This document shows positions 51,601 through 61,191 of a DNA stretch of 64,000 nucleotides, piece by piece. The stretch is taken from contig NZ_OY782763.1 in the NCBI RefSeq assembly GCF_963678225.1, forward strand, positions 620,001 to 684,000, in the 5' to 3' direction. The position numbers were made by a program, and so were the translations under genes. Position 1 is the first letter of the stretch; every line of letters starts with the position of its first letter. The notes under the pieces are model-generated. The model was given only the letters and a program-made list of their open reading frames with translations, was not told the DNA's origin and searched no databases. This DNA is from an uncultured Cohaesibacter sp. (GTDB lineage: Bacteria > Pseudomonadota > Alphaproteobacteria > Rhizobiales > Cohaesibacteraceae).

Positions 51601-52796
51601 TCAAAGAACAGAGACTGCAGCATTGCTTCTGCCGTTTCGATGGTCGGCGGCTCGCCTGGACGCATCACGCGGTAGATATCGAACAGAGCGGCTTCACGAT
51701 CGGAGTTCTTGTCAACGGCCAGCGTGTTGCGAATATACGGTCCAACGGTCACGTGGTCGATGTTGAGAACGGAAATCTCTTCAAAGCCATTGTCTTTCAG
51801 AAGGGCAAGCACCTTCTCGTCAAGCTCTTCACCGGCTTCTGCGTAGATTTCACCCGTGGTATAGCTGACGGCATCCTCGGCAAGATATTTGCCGTAAAGA
51901 TCCTCGTCCGCTACCTTGAGGAATTTCAGTCCGCCTTCGACAAGCTTCTTGATCTGACGAGCAGTCAGTTTCTTGCCAGCCTCAAACACAACCTCACCGG
52001 TCTGCGCATCAATGAGATCCGTGTCAGGCTTGGTGCCCTTCAGGGAGTCCCCATCAAACGCCACCTGCCATGCATCGCCTACACGAGAATACTCAACCTT
52101 GTTGTAATAGGTATCGAGAATCTCTTCCGTATCCAGCCCCAGTGCAAGCAGCAGACTGGAAACAGGGATCTTGCGGCGGCGGTCGATACGGGCATAGACA
52201 ACATCTTTGGCATCAAATTCGATATCGAGCCAAGAGCCGCGATAAGGAATGATGCGCGCAGCAAACAGCAGTTTGCCCGAAGAATGGCTTTTGCCTTTAT
52301 CATGATCGAAGAACACACCAGGAGAACGGTGCATCTGGGATACGATGACACGCTCGGTACCGTTGACGATGAAGGTACCTTTATCCGTCATGAGCGGCAT
52401 ATCGCCCATGTAGACATCCTGTTCCTTGATGTCCTTGACTGACTTTGCGCCAGTATCTTCGTCCACCTCAAACACAATCAGACGCAGGGTCAGTTTGAGC
52501 GGAGCAGAATAAGTCATTCCGCGCATACGACACTCTTCAGTGTCATATTTCGGAGCCTCAAATTCGTACCGCACGAACTCCAGCTGCGAAGTGCCGGAAA
52601 AATCCGTGATCGGGAATACAGAAGAAAATACCGCTTGGAGGCCTTCATCAAAGCGTCCAGAGGCGGGTTCTTCCACTTGCAGGAATTGATCATAAGAAGC
52701 CTTCTGAACCTCAATGAGGTTTGGCATTTCTGCCACTTCTTTAATATGACCGAAGTATTTTCTTAAACGTTTGCGACCGGAAAACGTCTGAGCCAT
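48654..52796 (-). CDS. rpoB: RNA polymerase beta subunit
   Basis: 1380 residues, longer than the E. coli 1342, as in other alphaproteobacteria. The rifampicin pocket reads '[20 protein letters not shown]' followed by '[12 protein letters not shown]', which is wild-type at the common resistance positions. '[20 protein letters not shown]' and '[17 protein letters not shown]' are also intact. It follows rplL after 153 nt that contain a strong stem-loop. Confidence 0.98.
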   Translation of the reverse strand: MAQTFSGRKRLRKYFGHIKEVAEMPNLIEVQKASYDQFLQVEEPASGRFDEGLQAVFSSVFPITDFSGTSQLEFVRYEFEAPKYDTEECRMRGMTYSAPLKLTLRLIVFEVDEDTGAKSVKDIKEQDVYMGDMPLMTDKGTFIVNGTERVIVSQMHRSPGVFFDHDKGKSHSSGKLLFAARIIPYRGSWLDIEFDAKDVVYARIDRRRKIPVSSLLLALGLDTEEILDTYYNKVEYSRVGDAWQVAFDGDSLKGTKPDTDLIDAQTGEVVFEAGKKLTARQIKKLVEGGLKFLKVADEDLYGKYLAEDAVSYTTGEIYAEAGEELDEKVLALLKDNGFEEISVLNIDHVTVGPYIRNTLAVDKNSDREAALFDIYRVMRPGEPPTIETAEAMLQSLFFDPERYDLSAVGRVKMNMRMDLDVADTVRILRKEDIVEVIRTLLDLRDGKGEIDDIDNLGNRRVRSVGELMENQYRIGLLRMERAIKERMSSIEIDTVMPQDLINAKPAAAAVREFFGSSQLSQFMDQNNPLSEITHKRRLSALGPGGLTRERAGFEVRDVHPTHYGRICPIETPEGPNIGLINSLATFARVNKYGFIEAPYRKVFDGKVTNEVVYLSAMEEAKHYVAQANVELTNDGAFVEDSVICRHAGEVMITPIERVDFMDVSPKQLVSVAAALIPFLENDDANRALMGSNMQRQAVPLVRAEAPFVGTGMEPIVARDSGAAIAASRTGIVDQVDSTRIVIRATEDIDPRRSGVDIYRLSKFQRSNQSTCINQRPLVSVGDFVQKGEIIADGPSTDLGDLALGRNVLVAFMPWNGYNFEDSILLSERIVKEDIFTSIHLEEFEVMARDTKLGPEEITRDIPNVSEESLKNLDEAGITYIGAEVKPGDILVGKITPKGESPMTPEEKLLRAIFGEKASDVRDTSLRMPPGTFGTVVEVRVFNRHGIEKDERAMSIEREEIERLAKDRDDEQAILDRNVYGRLADMLNGHVGTAGPKGFRKDSEITHTEISEFPRSQWWLFAVDDEKLMGEIEALRNQYDESRKRLEQRFIDKVEKLQRGDELPPGVMKMAKVFIAIKRKIQPGDKMAGRHGNKGVVSKINPIEDMPYLEDGTHVDIVLNPLGVPSRMNIGQILETHLGWACAGMGHKIGKMYDEYRRSGNLEPLRLELKDVYHDNGKNLDVTEYDDESVVKMAEQLRKGVSIATPVFDGAREPDVNDMLVQAGLDRSGQSRLFDGRTGEMFDRQVTVGYIYMLKLHHLVDEKIHGRSIGPYSLVTQQPLGGKAQFGGQRFGEMEVWALEAYGAAYTLQEMLTVKSDDVAGRTKVYEAIVRGDDTFEAGIPESFNVLVKEIRSLGLNMELEDSQRLIDLEPNDTPPADAAE

Positions 52797-52902
52797 CGTC
52801 GCTCCTCGTCTCGCTCATGGGCGGTTGACCAAAAAGCCCGTCACAGGATTGTGCAGGCTCTTGAGAAAAACGCCCTAATTAAAGGGCACCTGGTTTTGAA
52901 GC

Positions 52903-52932
52903 GAATTTCGGGGAATCGCTCCCCCGAAATTC
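52903..52932 (-). promoter_or_regulatory. Stem-loop between rplL and rpoB
   Basis: GAATTTCGGGG (52903-52913) and CCCCGAAATTC (52922-52932) pair perfectly over 11 bp with an 8-nt loop. No T-run follows. In E. coli the equivalent gap has an attenuator and an RNase III site; a similar role here is inference. Confidence 0.6.
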
Positions 52933-52949
52933 TACACAAGGATTAAACG

Positions 52950-53327
52950 TTATTTCAATTCTACAGAAGCGCCAGCAGCTTCGAGCTTAGCTTTCAGCTC
53001 TTCTGCTTCCGCTTTGTCAACACCTTCTTTGACCGGCTTCGGAGCACCTTCTACGAGCTCTTTAGCTTCTTTCAGGCCAAGACCGGTGATGCCGCGAACT
53101 TCCTTGATGACGTTGATTTTCTTGTCGCCAGCAGCGGTCAGAACAACATCAAATTCGGTTTTTTCTTCAGCAGCTTCGCCACCGGCAGCAGCGCCAGGCA
53201 TAGCAGCCATTGCGACAGGAGCAGCAGCAGAAACGCCCCATTTTTCTTCAAGCATGGTGGAAAGCTCAGCAGCTTCCATAACGGTCAGGGTAGAAAGTTC
53301 TTCTACGAGCTTTTCAAGATCAGCCAT
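52950..53327 (-). CDS. rplL: 50S ribosomal protein L7/L12
   Basis: Multicopy stalk protein that recruits translation factors. 125 residues: N-terminal dimerisation part '[20 protein letters not shown]', an Ala/Gly-rich hinge ('[15 protein letters not shown]') and the globular C-terminal domain '[20 protein letters not shown]'. 53 nt after rplJ. Confidence 0.98.
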   Translation of the reverse strand: MADLEKLVEELSTLTVMEAAELSTMLEEKWGVSAAAPVAMAAMPGAAAGGEAAEEKTEFDVVLTAAGDKKINVIKEVRGITGLGLKEAKELVEGAPKPVKEGVDKAEAEELKAKLEAAGASVELK

Positions 53328-53380
53328 CGTATTGTTTCCTGTTGGTACGAACCTAAAATTCTAGTTATGTGAGAACGGCC

Positions 53381-53899
53381 TTACGCCGCTTCGTCCTTCT
53401 TGGCATATGCGCCGAATACCCGTGCGAGCTGTCCGCCCGGTGCCTGCAGAACCTGAGCAACCTTGGTTGCAGGTGCCTGAAGGACACCAACAATCTTGCC
53501 ACGCAGTTCATCAAGCGACGGCATGGTTGCTAGTGCATTCACGCCCGCGGTATCGAGTACAGTGGTGCCCATGACACCGCCAAGAATGACGAGCTTGTCG
53601 TTTTTCTTGGCGAATTCAGAGGCCACCTTCGGTGCTGCAACCGGGTCATTGGAAGTAGCAATGACGGTCTGACCTTTGAAAAGATCAGAAATCGGCTCAG
53701 CGTCCGTGCCTTGAAGAGCGAGCTTGACAAGACGGTTCTTGGCAACCTGCACCGATGCTCCGGCTTCGCGCATTTTGCTACGAAGTTCGGTCATTTCAGC
53801 AACAGTGAGGCCAGCATAGTGAGCAACGACCACGACTTCCGCGCTATTCAGCGTTTCGTGAAGGGACGATACAAGCTCTTGCTTTTCCGCTCTATCCAA
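53381..53899 (-). CDS. rplJ: 50S ribosomal protein L10
   Basis: Anchors the L7/L12 stalk and, with L12, represses its own mRNA in well-studied bacteria. 172 residues from TTG 53899, the usual length, reading '[17 protein letters not shown]' with GGAGAGAAGG correctly spaced upstream. An in-frame ATG at 53926 would add nine residues, but its upstream AAGG abuts the start codon and the extra residues are not typical. '[20 protein letters not shown]' and '[11 protein letters not shown]' identify the family. A long leader (327 nt from rplA) precedes it. Confidence 0.93.
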   Translation of the reverse strand: MDRAEKQELVSSLHETLNSAEVVVVAHYAGLTVAEMTELRSKMREAGASVQVAKNRLVKLALQGTDAEPISDLFKGQTVIATSNDPVAAPKVASEFAKKNDKLVILGGVMGTTVLDTAGVNALATMPSLDELRGKIVGVLQAPATKVAQVLQAPGGQLARVFGAYAKKDEAA

Positions 53900-54226
53900 T
53901 GCCTTCTCTCCAGTTACCGGCTCCATCCTTGGGGGAAGAAACCGGAGGTTACACTTGACCAGATCTTCTTACCTTTAGTGAGCAAGGAGTCCTGGCGCGA
54001 AGGGACCTGTCCTCCTTGCCGCCCCTGCTAAGCAAAGAACTGGCAAGCATAGGTTCGAACCAAACTGACATGTTTGAAATGTCAAATTAGCCCACCCCAT
54101 CTGTGCAGGAAAATTAAGTTCAGCATACGGAACACCAAACCCCTGCAGTCTTGGACAGGTGTCTGACCACAGTCAGACATCCCCCCGACAAGAATCGGGA
54201 GGAATCACTTTTGACTTCTAATCGGT
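53900..54226 (-). promoter_or_regulatory. rplJ leader (probable L10 autoregulatory region)
   Basis: The 327-nt gap between rplA and rplJ has an 8-bp perfect pairing of GCAAGGAG with CTCCTTGC (53982-53989 and 54012-54019) close to the rplJ start, in the position of the known L10 leader. Further upstream, just after rplA, are two tandem hairpins: one pairs the CCCGA/TCGGG arms near 54184-54202, the other TGTCTGAC/GTCAGACA near 54160-54181. A TTGACA lies on the minus strand near 54080 without a good -10. Confidence 0.55.
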
Positions 54227-54919
54227 TTATTCGACAGAAGCAAGATCTACAGTCAGCCCCGGGCCCATCGTGGACGAAAGGGACACTTTCTGCATGTATG
54301 TACCTTTGGCACCTGCTGGTTTCGCTTTGGAAACGGCAGAAACAAAGGCTTTTACGTTTTCCACAAGGGCAGCTTCTTCAAAGCTCACCTTGCCAACGCC
54401 AGCATGAACGATACCGGCTTTTTCAACACGAAATTCAACCGAACCACCTTTGGAGTCCTTAACAGCCTGAGCGACGTCAGGTGTTACGGTGCCCACTTTC
54501 GGGTTTGGCATCATGCCGCGAGGGCCGAGAACCTTACCAAGACGACCAACCAGAGGCATCATGTCCGGAGACGCAATGCAGCGATCAAAGTCAATCTTAC
54601 CGCCCTGAACGATCTCAACCAGATCTTCAGCACCAACAATGTCAGCGCCGGCTGCCTTGGCTTCCTCAGCCTTGTCGCCACGAGCGAACACAGCAACACG
54701 AACGGATTTACCAGTACCTGCTGGCAGCTGACAAACGCCGCGGACCATCTGGTCGGCATGGCGAGGATCAACACCCAGGTTCAGAGCAATTTCAACGGTT
54801 TCGTCGAATTTGGTCTTGGAGGCTTCCTTGATCAGCTTAACTGCTTCCTCGAGAGAGTAGGTTGCAGTGGCATCAACTTTTTCACGCGCGGCGCGAATAC
54901 GTTTTCCGACTTTAGCCAT
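54227..54919 (-). CDS. rplA: 50S ribosomal protein L1
   Basis: L1-stalk protein that helps release deacylated tRNA; in E. coli it represses the L11 operon. 230 residues: '[20 protein letters not shown]', '[20 protein letters not shown]', '[20 protein letters not shown]'. 6 nt after rplK. Confidence 0.98.
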   Translation of the reverse strand: MAKVGKRIRAAREKVDATATYSLEEAVKLIKEASKTKFDETVEIALNLGVDPRHADQMVRGVCQLPAGTGKSVRVAVFARGDKAEEAKAAGADIVGAEDLVEIVQGGKIDFDRCIASPDMMPLVGRLGKVLGPRGMMPNPKVGTVTPDVAQAVKDSKGGSVEFRVEKAGIVHAGVGKVSFEEAALVENVKAFVSAVSKAKPAGAKGTYMQKVSLSSTMGPGLTVDLASVE

Positions 54920-54925
54920 GTGTCG

Positions 54926-55354
54926 TTACCCCACTACCTCAAAGCCCATTGCACGGGCGGTACCCTCAATCTGAAGCATCGCTGCTTCGATGTCGTTGGC
55001 GTTCAGGTCTTTCATTTTTGCTTCCGCAATTTCCTTGACCTGATCCTTGGTAACCTTGCCACCAACATCGCGACCTGGAGCAGAAGAACCCTTCTGCACG
55101 TTCGCAGCTTTCTTCAGCAGGTAAGATGCAGGAGGAGTCTTCATTTCGAAAGTGAAAGACTTGTCCTGGTAAATGGTAATGATCACCGGAATCGGTGAGT
55201 TCTTTTCCATTTCCTGCGTCTTGGCATTAAATGCCTTACAGAATTCCATGATGTTGAGGCCGCGCTGACCGAGAGCGGGACCAATCGGAGGAGACGGGTT
55301 AGCGGCCCCTGCCGGCACCTGAAGCTTCAGGTAGCCTTGAATTTTCTTTGCCAT
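54926..55354 (-). CDS. rplK: 50S ribosomal protein L11
   Basis: GTPase-centre protein needed for RelA activation. 142 residues: '[20 protein letters not shown]', '[20 protein letters not shown]' and '[20 protein letters not shown]'. It follows nusG after 197 nt in which I could not fix a promoter, and precedes rplA by 6 nt. Confidence 0.98.
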   Translation of the reverse strand: MAKKIQGYLKLQVPAGAANPSPPIGPALGQRGLNIMEFCKAFNAKTQEMEKNSPIPVIITIYQDKSFTFEMKTPPASYLLKKAANVQKGSSAPGRDVGGKVTKDQVKEIAEAKMKDLNANDIEAAMLQIEGTARAMGFEVVG

Positions 55355-55551
55355 TTTCTTTCCCTAACGCTCATAAGAGCACTGTTAGACACACGAAAGT
55401 CGCGCGGTCAGATCTCCCGTTCACCTGGCAAGCGAACCAATCTCCCGCACGAATGAAGGCATCTCATTAAATTTCATGAAATGCCAAACCTGAAAAAGGC
55501 ACTTTACCAATCACCGATCTCCAGACCTGCGATTAAAAGCACCTTGGAAAA

Positions 55552-56091
55552 TCAGAGTTTTTCAACCTGATTATATTCGAGCTCGACAGGGGTCGCGCGT
55601 CCAAAGATAGACACGGTAACCTTGAGGCGTGCGCGTTCTTCGTCCACCTCTTCAACAAGCCCGTTAAAGGAAGCAAACGGACCATCGGAAACCCGAACCT
55701 GTTCGCCCACTTCGTAACTCACGGTCGGTGTCGGCTTCTGGACACCTTCTTCAACCTGCGACATCAAACGCTCAGCTTCAGCGTTCGAAATCGGCATCGG
55801 TTTGTTATCTGCACCAAGGAAGCCTGTAACCTTGGGCGTATTCTTGATCAGGTGATAGGCGTCGTCGGTCATCGCCATTTTCACAAGCACATAGCCTGGG
55901 AAAAATTTACGCTCAGATTCGATCTTGCGTCCGCGCCGCACTTCAACAAATTTCTCGGTCGGCACCAGAATATCATCAAACAGATCTCCAAGACCGGTTT
56001 GATCGGCTTTCTGGCGAATATCCTCAGCAACCTTCTTTTCGAAATTCGAGTAGGCGTGCACGATGTACCAGCGTTTTGGCTTCGTCGTCAT
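55552..56091 (-). CDS. nusG: Transcription termination/antitermination factor NusG
   Basis: Binds RNA polymerase and Rho or S10, regulating elongation. 179 residues. N-terminal NGN domain ('RWYIVHAYSNFEKKVAEDIR', 'RKFFPGYVLVKMAMTDDAYH', 'KVTGFLGADNKPMPIS') and C-terminal KOW domain ('GPFASFNGLVEEVDEERARL'). 6 nt after secE. Confidence 0.98.
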   Translation of the reverse strand: MTTKPKRWYIVHAYSNFEKKVAEDIRQKADQTGLGDLFDDILVPTEKFVEVRRGRKIESERKFFPGYVLVKMAMTDDAYHLIKNTPKVTGFLGADNKPMPISNAEAERLMSQVEEGVQKPTPTVSYEVGEQVRVSDGPFASFNGLVEEVDEERARLKVTVSIFGRATPVELEYNQVEKL

Positions 56092-56097
56092 TGTGCC

Positions 56098-56295
56098 CTA
56101 TCCTCCCAGGTTGATGATATAGCTCACACCGAGACTCATGATCTGGTCGGCGAGCAGGAAGAAAGTCGAAGCCAGCACCACCATCACAAACACCATTAGC
56201 GTCGTAATTGCTGTTTCCTTACGAGTCGGCCAGGTAATCTTGGCTGCCTCGGATCGGACTTGCTGCAAAAAGGTAAAAGGGTTTGTCTTGGCCAT
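56098..56295 (-). CDS. secE: Preprotein translocase subunit SecE
   Basis: Essential partner of SecY. 65 residues with the single transmembrane helix ('TTLMVFVMVVLASTFFLLAD') after the amphipathic 'FLQQVRSEAAKITWPTRKET', as in the short alphaproteobacterial form. ATG 56295 is chosen over an in-frame upstream start. It lies 96 nt downstream of tRNA-Trp and 6 nt before nusG. Confidence 0.96.
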   Translation of the reverse strand: MAKTNPFTFLQQVRSEAAKITWPTRKETAITTLMVFVMVVLASTFFLLADQIMSLGVSYIINLGG

Positions 56296-56391
56296 CAATC
56301 CGCTCACATATAATAACGCGCGAAACAAGTTCCGCGCGTTCTGAGATTCTCACCATATATATTATCTTTTGCACAAAGATCAAGCACGAAT

Positions 56392-56467
56392 TGGCAGGGG
56401 CGGAGGGACTCGAACCCCCGACCCTCGGTTTTGGAGACCGATGCTCTACCAGCTGAGCTACACCCCT
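56392..56467 (-). tRNA. tRNA-Trp(CCA)
   Basis: 76-nt minus-strand tRNA with encoded CCA. The acceptor AGGGGTG pairs with CGCCCCT (one G-U), the D-arm contains AGCTCAGCTGGTAGAGC, the anticodon loop is TCTCCAAAA with anticodon CCA, and the T-arm GGGGGTTCGAGTCCCTC is present. It directly precedes secE, as in many proteobacteria. Confidence 0.96.
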
Positions 56468-56667
56468 AAATCCGTGGTACCTAGTGAAAACCAAGTTGGT
56501 GTCTACCTATTGACTTTCGCCACCCAGCGCAAGAGGGAAGTTAAAATATTTGTGACAAATCAACAGGTGAGATCGGTTCAATTTCGCAGAAGGGAACGCA
56601 AGACTGAGCGTCTCGGCAGTCGACAGTGAACACGCTTTCAGAAGAACGCCGCTACAAAGCCCGGCAA

Positions 56668-56979
56668 CTAGACACTTCCGGATTTTTCTATCACCAGAAC
56701 CCGCACCACACCTTGCGGATGGGCCACATGCTCATCACCACAAGCAGCATGAAAAATATCCCCGACAACAAGTTCAAGAATCTCTTCATGACCGTTGTTG
56801 CGAACATGCATATCAACCTTACCATCAAGAACAACAAACACTTCAGCTCCATCATTGACATGCCAACGATATGGAGAATCAGTCCAATGCAATCTTATGG
56901 AAGCATCTTCAATATGCTCGATATCAAGCGCATCCCATGCCTTCTTCCCAACAAAAGAACCTGCAGTTATTTTTCTCAT
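56668..56979 (-). CDS. Small cupin protein, divergent from an AsnC-type regulator
   Basis: 103-residue single-domain cupin. Residues 'YRWHVNDGAEVFVVLDGKVD' supply a motif 1 with one His and Glu ('HVNDGAEVF'), and 'LVVGDIFHAACGDEHVAHP' a motif 2 with His. Compared with the lsr cupin it lacks the HXH pair, so metal binding may differ. Substrate unknown. GAGAG lies upstream of ATG 56979. An ATAGTCT motif overlaps the start codon. Divergent to the AsnC/Lrp regulator at 57099, which probably controls it. Confidence 0.78.
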   Translation of the reverse strand: MRKITAGSFVGKKAWDALDIEHIEDASIRLHWTDSPYRWHVNDGAEVFVVLDGKVDMHVRNNGHEEILELVVGDIFHAACGDEHVAHPQGVVRVLVIEKSGSV

Positions 56980-57037
56980 AGTCTACTCTCGATAGTCTGA
57001 AACAGTTTAATAGTCTTGAAATTCAGAATAGACTATT
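56978..57037. promoter_or_regulatory. ATAGTCT repeat cluster in the cupin/AsnC divergent promoter
   Basis: Three direct copies of ATAGTCT (56978-56984, 56992-56998, 57010-57016) and one inverted copy (AGACTAT, 57030-57036). The last two form AATAGTCT-N13-AGACTATT, a symmetrical site. Spacing of 14, 18 and about 20 nt would suit an octameric Lrp/AsnC protein binding along the DNA. Assignment to the adjacent regulator is inference. Confidence 0.6.
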
Positions 57038-57098
57038 TGCGGCAAGCAAAACCACTTGCGCTCCGACGTAAGAGGCCAACCATTCGAAGGAATTGAGG

Positions 57099-57515
57099 GT
57101 GGATAAGACTGATAAACGCATATTGGCCATATTGGAGCGCAATGGTCGCATAAGCGCAGCTGAATTGGGTCGACAGATCGGCCTGTCCAGAACCGCTGTA
57201 CAGGACCGAATGACACGGCTCGAAGCAGAAGGCACAATTATCAGCTACGGCGCCCGCATTGCCAGCACCCACAATGAACTGATACGCGCTATCCTGTTTG
57301 TTACAATTTCCGTACGCCCTTGCGACGAAGCCTTAAACTGGCTGGCTCAACAGGAGGGTGTTCAGGAAGTCCTTTCCCTTTCGGGTGAAATAGACGCCAT
57401 CGTCAAATGCGCTGTTCCGGATGTTGAGAGCCTTTCCAGATTGAATGATCGGATCGGAGCCAACAAGCTGATCTCCTCATCCAATTCCAATATCATTCTG
57501 CGCCAGATCAACTAG
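57099..57515 (+). CDS. Lrp/AsnC-family transcriptional regulator
   Basis: 138 residues. N-terminal winged helix-turn-helix ('VDKTDKRILAILERNGRISA', 'ELGRQIGLSRTAVQDRMTRL', 'EAEGTIISYGARI') followed by the RAM-type ligand-binding domain ('ILFVTISVRPCDEALNWLAQ', 'GVQEVLSLSGEIDAIVKCAV'). The ligand, usually an amino acid, cannot be told. GTG 57099 is preferred to TTG 57093 because AAGGA and the VDKTD N-terminus fit better. It is divergent from a small cupin, so local regulation of that gene is likely. Confidence 0.87.
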   Translation: MDKTDKRILAILERNGRISAAELGRQIGLSRTAVQDRMTRLEAEGTIISYGARIASTHNELIRAILFVTISVRPCDEALNWLAQQEGVQEVLSLSGEIDAIVKCAVPDVESLSRLNDRIGANKLISSSNSNIILRQIN

Positions 57516-57568
57516 CCCCTCCCCTCAGCCCTCCCTTTCCCAGCAGTAAGCCTCCCTGCCAAAACAAA

Positions 57569-57597
57569 AAGCCCCGGCCATTGTTTGACCGGGGCTT
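57569..57597 (-). terminator. Terminator after the second tuf, shared with the AsnC gene
   Basis: AAGCCCCGG (57569-57577) and CCGGGGCTT (57589-57597) form a 9-bp stem with an 11-nt loop. On the minus strand T's follow (TTTTTGTTTT). It separates convergent tuf and the AsnC gene. Confidence 0.85.
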
Positions 57598-57628
57598 CGC
57601 AAAACTTTTGAAAAATCGCGAGTGAAAA

Positions 57629-58819
<1,191 letters not shown>

Positions 58820-58983
58820 GGAAACAGCTCTCGTCATCGTTGGGCCAACGTGGTTGGCTCACTCCAGCGCAAAAAGGCCGCAACTCTTTATCCAAGAAGC
58901 CGCAAACCCGGTTAATACAAAAAGACCGTGCTCCCCTTGAGCCTCGGACCATACAATGTTCTAAGATGTAGGAAATTCAATGA

Positions 58984-59057
58984 TGGAGCGGGTGAAGGGA
59001 ATCGAACCCTCGTCATCAGCTTGGAAGGCTGTTGCTCTACCATTGAGCTACACCCGC
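58984..59057 (-). tRNA. tRNA-Gly(TCC)
   Basis: 74-nt minus-strand tRNA with encoded CCA. The acceptor GCGGGTG pairs with CACCCGC, discriminator T, D-arm AGCTCAATGGTAGAGC, anticodon loop CTTCCAA giving TCC, T-arm GAGGGTTCGATTCCCTT. It lies between tRNA-Tyr and tuf, probably on one transcript. Confidence 0.96.
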
Positions 59058-59077
59058 GCGAGACATCAAAGCGAAGA

Positions 59078-59162
59078 TGGTGGAGGAGGCTGGATTCGAA
59101 CCAGCGTACGCTAAGCGAACGGATTTACAGTCCGTCTCCTTTAACCACTCGGACACTCCTCC
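59078..59162 (-). tRNA. tRNA-Tyr(GTA)
   Basis: 85-nt type II tRNA with encoded CCA. The acceptor GGAGGAG pairs with CTCCTCC and the discriminator is A. The anticodon loop CTGTAAA gives GTA. The long variable arm (around TTCGCTTAGCGTACG) and T-arm GCTGGTTCGAATCCAGC are present. First element of the tRNA-Tyr, tRNA-Gly, tuf unit. Confidence 0.96.
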
Positions 59163-59550
59163 AAGCTTCGCCTTCCTGTCCCTGCGAACAGGATGGTCTC
59201 GAATTGCCCGCCAAGTCGCGGTCAGTTCGTGAGCGGCTTTATGCAAAACCGCGTGGCCGAAGTCAACACGGTTTTTATCATTTTTGTGGGTATCGCGAAA
59301 ATCCAATAACAGTCTGGGGATATTCGCAGCTTTTGCGCCACGAAGGCGGTGGAGAAGTCTCGAAAGAAAACAAGAATCGCATCTTTCGACAAAACTTTTT
59401 GGTCAGAACGCCAATCGGGAAAGCGCTCAGCACCATATTGGCTCTCTGTCATGGCCAACGAACACATTTCCGGCGCATAAGCCATACGAAATGGTCTAAA
59501 GCTGAACGATAATGCTTGCCCTCCCCCCGGCTTTGCATCTAAATCGGCCC
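59163..59550. other. Intergenic region between tRNA-Tyr and rlmB
   Basis: 388 bp between divergent units. It contains the promoter candidate for the tRNA-tuf unit (59238-59266). Short ORFs crossing it show no family resemblance. Nothing else is recognisable. Confidence 0.5.
59238..59266 (-). promoter_or_regulatory. Promoter candidate for tRNA-Tyr, tRNA-Gly and tuf
   Basis: Minus strand TTGACT (59261-59266), 17 nt, CATAAA (59238-59243), about 76 nt before the 5' end of tRNA-Tyr. The spacing and -35 are good and the -10 is fair. Confidence 0.5.
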
Positions 59551-60384
59551 ATGGCAAAAAACAGATCACAAAAACAGAAAAAAGCCCGTCAGATCGCTGC
59601 GAGCGATCAGGGCTCTCGTGGCCGCAGGGCCCAGGACGACACAGTGCGCCTCTTTGGCATCCACGCTGTAGCCAGCGCCGTAGCCAATCCGCGCCGCGAA
59701 CTGACGCGCCTTTATGCGACTCAGAACGCCCAGAGCCGTCTGGTTGACGAGATTCGCAAGATTGGCGGCGACCCGTCCCGACTGGACGGATTGGTAGAAA
59801 CATCTTCCCCCAAGGATATCGACGCTCTGGCGCGCGACGCCGTGCATCAGGGCGCTCTTCTGGTCACGCGCAACCTGCCTGCCCTCGACATCTCCGACAT
59901 ATATGATTGCAAACTGGTCGTGATTCTCGATCAGGTGACCGATCCACATAATGTCGGCGCCATCATCCGTTCATCGGTCGCTTTGGGGGCCGAAGCTTTG
60001 GTCATGACAGGACGGCATAGCCCCGAAGAGAGCGGCATTCTGGCCAAGACTGCCTCCGGCGGCCTTGACCTTATCTCCATGGTCTCCGTCCCCAATCTGG
60101 CCCGAGCGTTGGACGATCTGGCAGATAATGGTTTTGACGTGGTGGGATTTGATTCCGAGGAAAGCGAACCGTTCGAGACCATCATCGCAGAACAGGACTC
60201 TAGTCGCCCTCTGGCTCTGGTGTTCGGCTCTGAAGGAAAAGGCATGCGTCGGTTGACGCGCGAGAAATGCACATCCCTCGCCCGCCTCGATATGCCCGGC
60301 CCGATCAAGAGCCTGAACGTATCCAACGCAGTGGCAATGACCCTCTACGCGATAAAGCTCGTGCGACAAGGTTTGCTGAAATAA
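59551..60384 (+). CDS. rlmB: 23S rRNA 2'-O-methyltransferase of the TrmH/RlmB family
   Basis: SPOUT methyltransferase expected to methylate a 23S rRNA ribose (G2251 in E. coli). 277 residues from ATG 59551. A lysine-rich tail is followed by the N-terminal substrate-binding domain ('VRLFGIHAVASAVANPRREL') and the knotted catalytic domain with the three SPOUT motifs 'LDQVTDPHNVGAIIRSS', 'LVFGSEGKGMRRL' and 'SLNVSNAVAMTLYAI'. It could be another TrmH-family member; RlmB is favoured by the N-terminal domain. Confidence 0.9.
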   Translation: MAKNRSQKQKKARQIAASDQGSRGRRAQDDTVRLFGIHAVASAVANPRRELTRLYATQNAQSRLVDEIRKIGGDPSRLDGLVETSSPKDIDALARDAVHQGALLVTRNLPALDISDIYDCKLVVILDQVTDPHNVGAIIRSSVALGAEALVMTGRHSPEESGILAKTASGGLDLISMVSVPNLARALDDLADNGFDVVGFDSEESEPFETIIAEQDSSRPLALVFGSEGKGMRRLTREKCTSLARLDMPGPIKSLNVSNAVAMTLYAIKLVRQGLLK

Positions 60385-60434
60385 GAGGAAAGCTTCAGAA
60401 AAGGCATCCCAAACATCCTGACAAGAAACAAGAA

Positions 60435-60459
60435 GAGCCCCATCCGGGGCTCTTTTTTT
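60435..60459 (+). terminator. Terminator after rlmB
   Basis: GAGCCCC (60435-60441) and GGGGCTC (60446-60452) form a stem with a 4-nt loop followed by TTTTTTT (60453-60459). Confidence 0.9.
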
Positions 60460-60503
60460 CATGTAAAGCGGCTCAAATGCAGAACCTGTTTGCTCAGCTG
60501 CGC

Positions 60504-60824
60504 TTATCGTGTAGGAACCACGGGCGTGTAGCCCTCGTAATAAATGCGCTTGGCACGATAAATCATAGGGGGCCTATAGGCGCTGCCCTGCACTTCAATC
60601 CGCTCGGGATAGACATAGGCACCGATCGCAGGATCATAGGTCGCTTCGAGATAGACCTTGCCATTGGCATCTGGCACCACAGACACCACCGGGAGCCCGC
60701 TGCCATAACTCGGCGGAGCATAGGAGCCGCCATAGCCGGAATTGGCCTCCGCCAGAGGAGCCACCATCAACAGCGCCACAGCCGCTGCCGCATGTGTTGT
60801 CAACAATCTTACAGATGCTTTCAT
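60504..60824 (-). CDS. Small exported protein of unknown function
   Basis: 106 residues. Clear signal peptide ('MKASVRLLTTHAAAAVALLM', then 'VAPLAEANS', cleavage expected after AEA). The mature part is rich in Tyr, Pro and Gly ('GYGGSYAPPSYGSG') and has 'VYLEATYDPAIGAYVYPERI'. No cysteine, no catalytic motif and no recognised family. AGGGGAG lies just before ATG 60824. It stands alone and convergent with rlmB; it is probably periplasmic or envelope-associated. Confidence 0.7.
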   Translation of the reverse strand: MKASVRLLTTHAAAAVALLMVAPLAEANSGYGGSYAPPSYGSGLPVVSVVPDANGKVYLEATYDPAIGAYVYPERIEVQGSAYRPPMIYRAKRIYYEGYTPVVPTR

Positions 60825-61191
60825 ATTGAACTCCCCTAATTGAAAAATGTCCGAATGTTATAGTGCCCAAAATATCAGGCTTCGTTACCGGCCTACTTTA
60901 GCACTTCGTTAACATTTAGCCAATTTACAATACGCAAATATACCTAATTCAAGTCAATTGGCTTTGCAGAAGGCTGACAGCGCGTTAGCCGCAAACAAAT
61001 TCTCGATTGCACATAGAAGTCCATCAACCTAAGGGCGGCATTTTGTCACGCATCCCAAACATTTCTAGATCGAAATCTATAGACATATTAACAAGTATTG
61101 ATACTTGTCCAAAGCATGACTCACTGAGATATTTCCTTGTGAAATCATGGTGCTGTCAACAGATTTACTTTTACCTGAGAGCAGAATTAAT
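60825..61191. other. Intergenic region upstream of the RTX gene
   Basis: 367 AT-rich bp between two divergent genes. It must hold promoters for both. I could not pick a convincing -35/-10 pair, operator or ORF. Confidence 0.45.

Noticed and set aside
49965-52442. Plus-strand ORF of about 825 codons opposite rpoB
   Set aside because: It lies wholly inside rpoB on the other strand. Its open frame follows from codon bias; the product has no recognisable domain.
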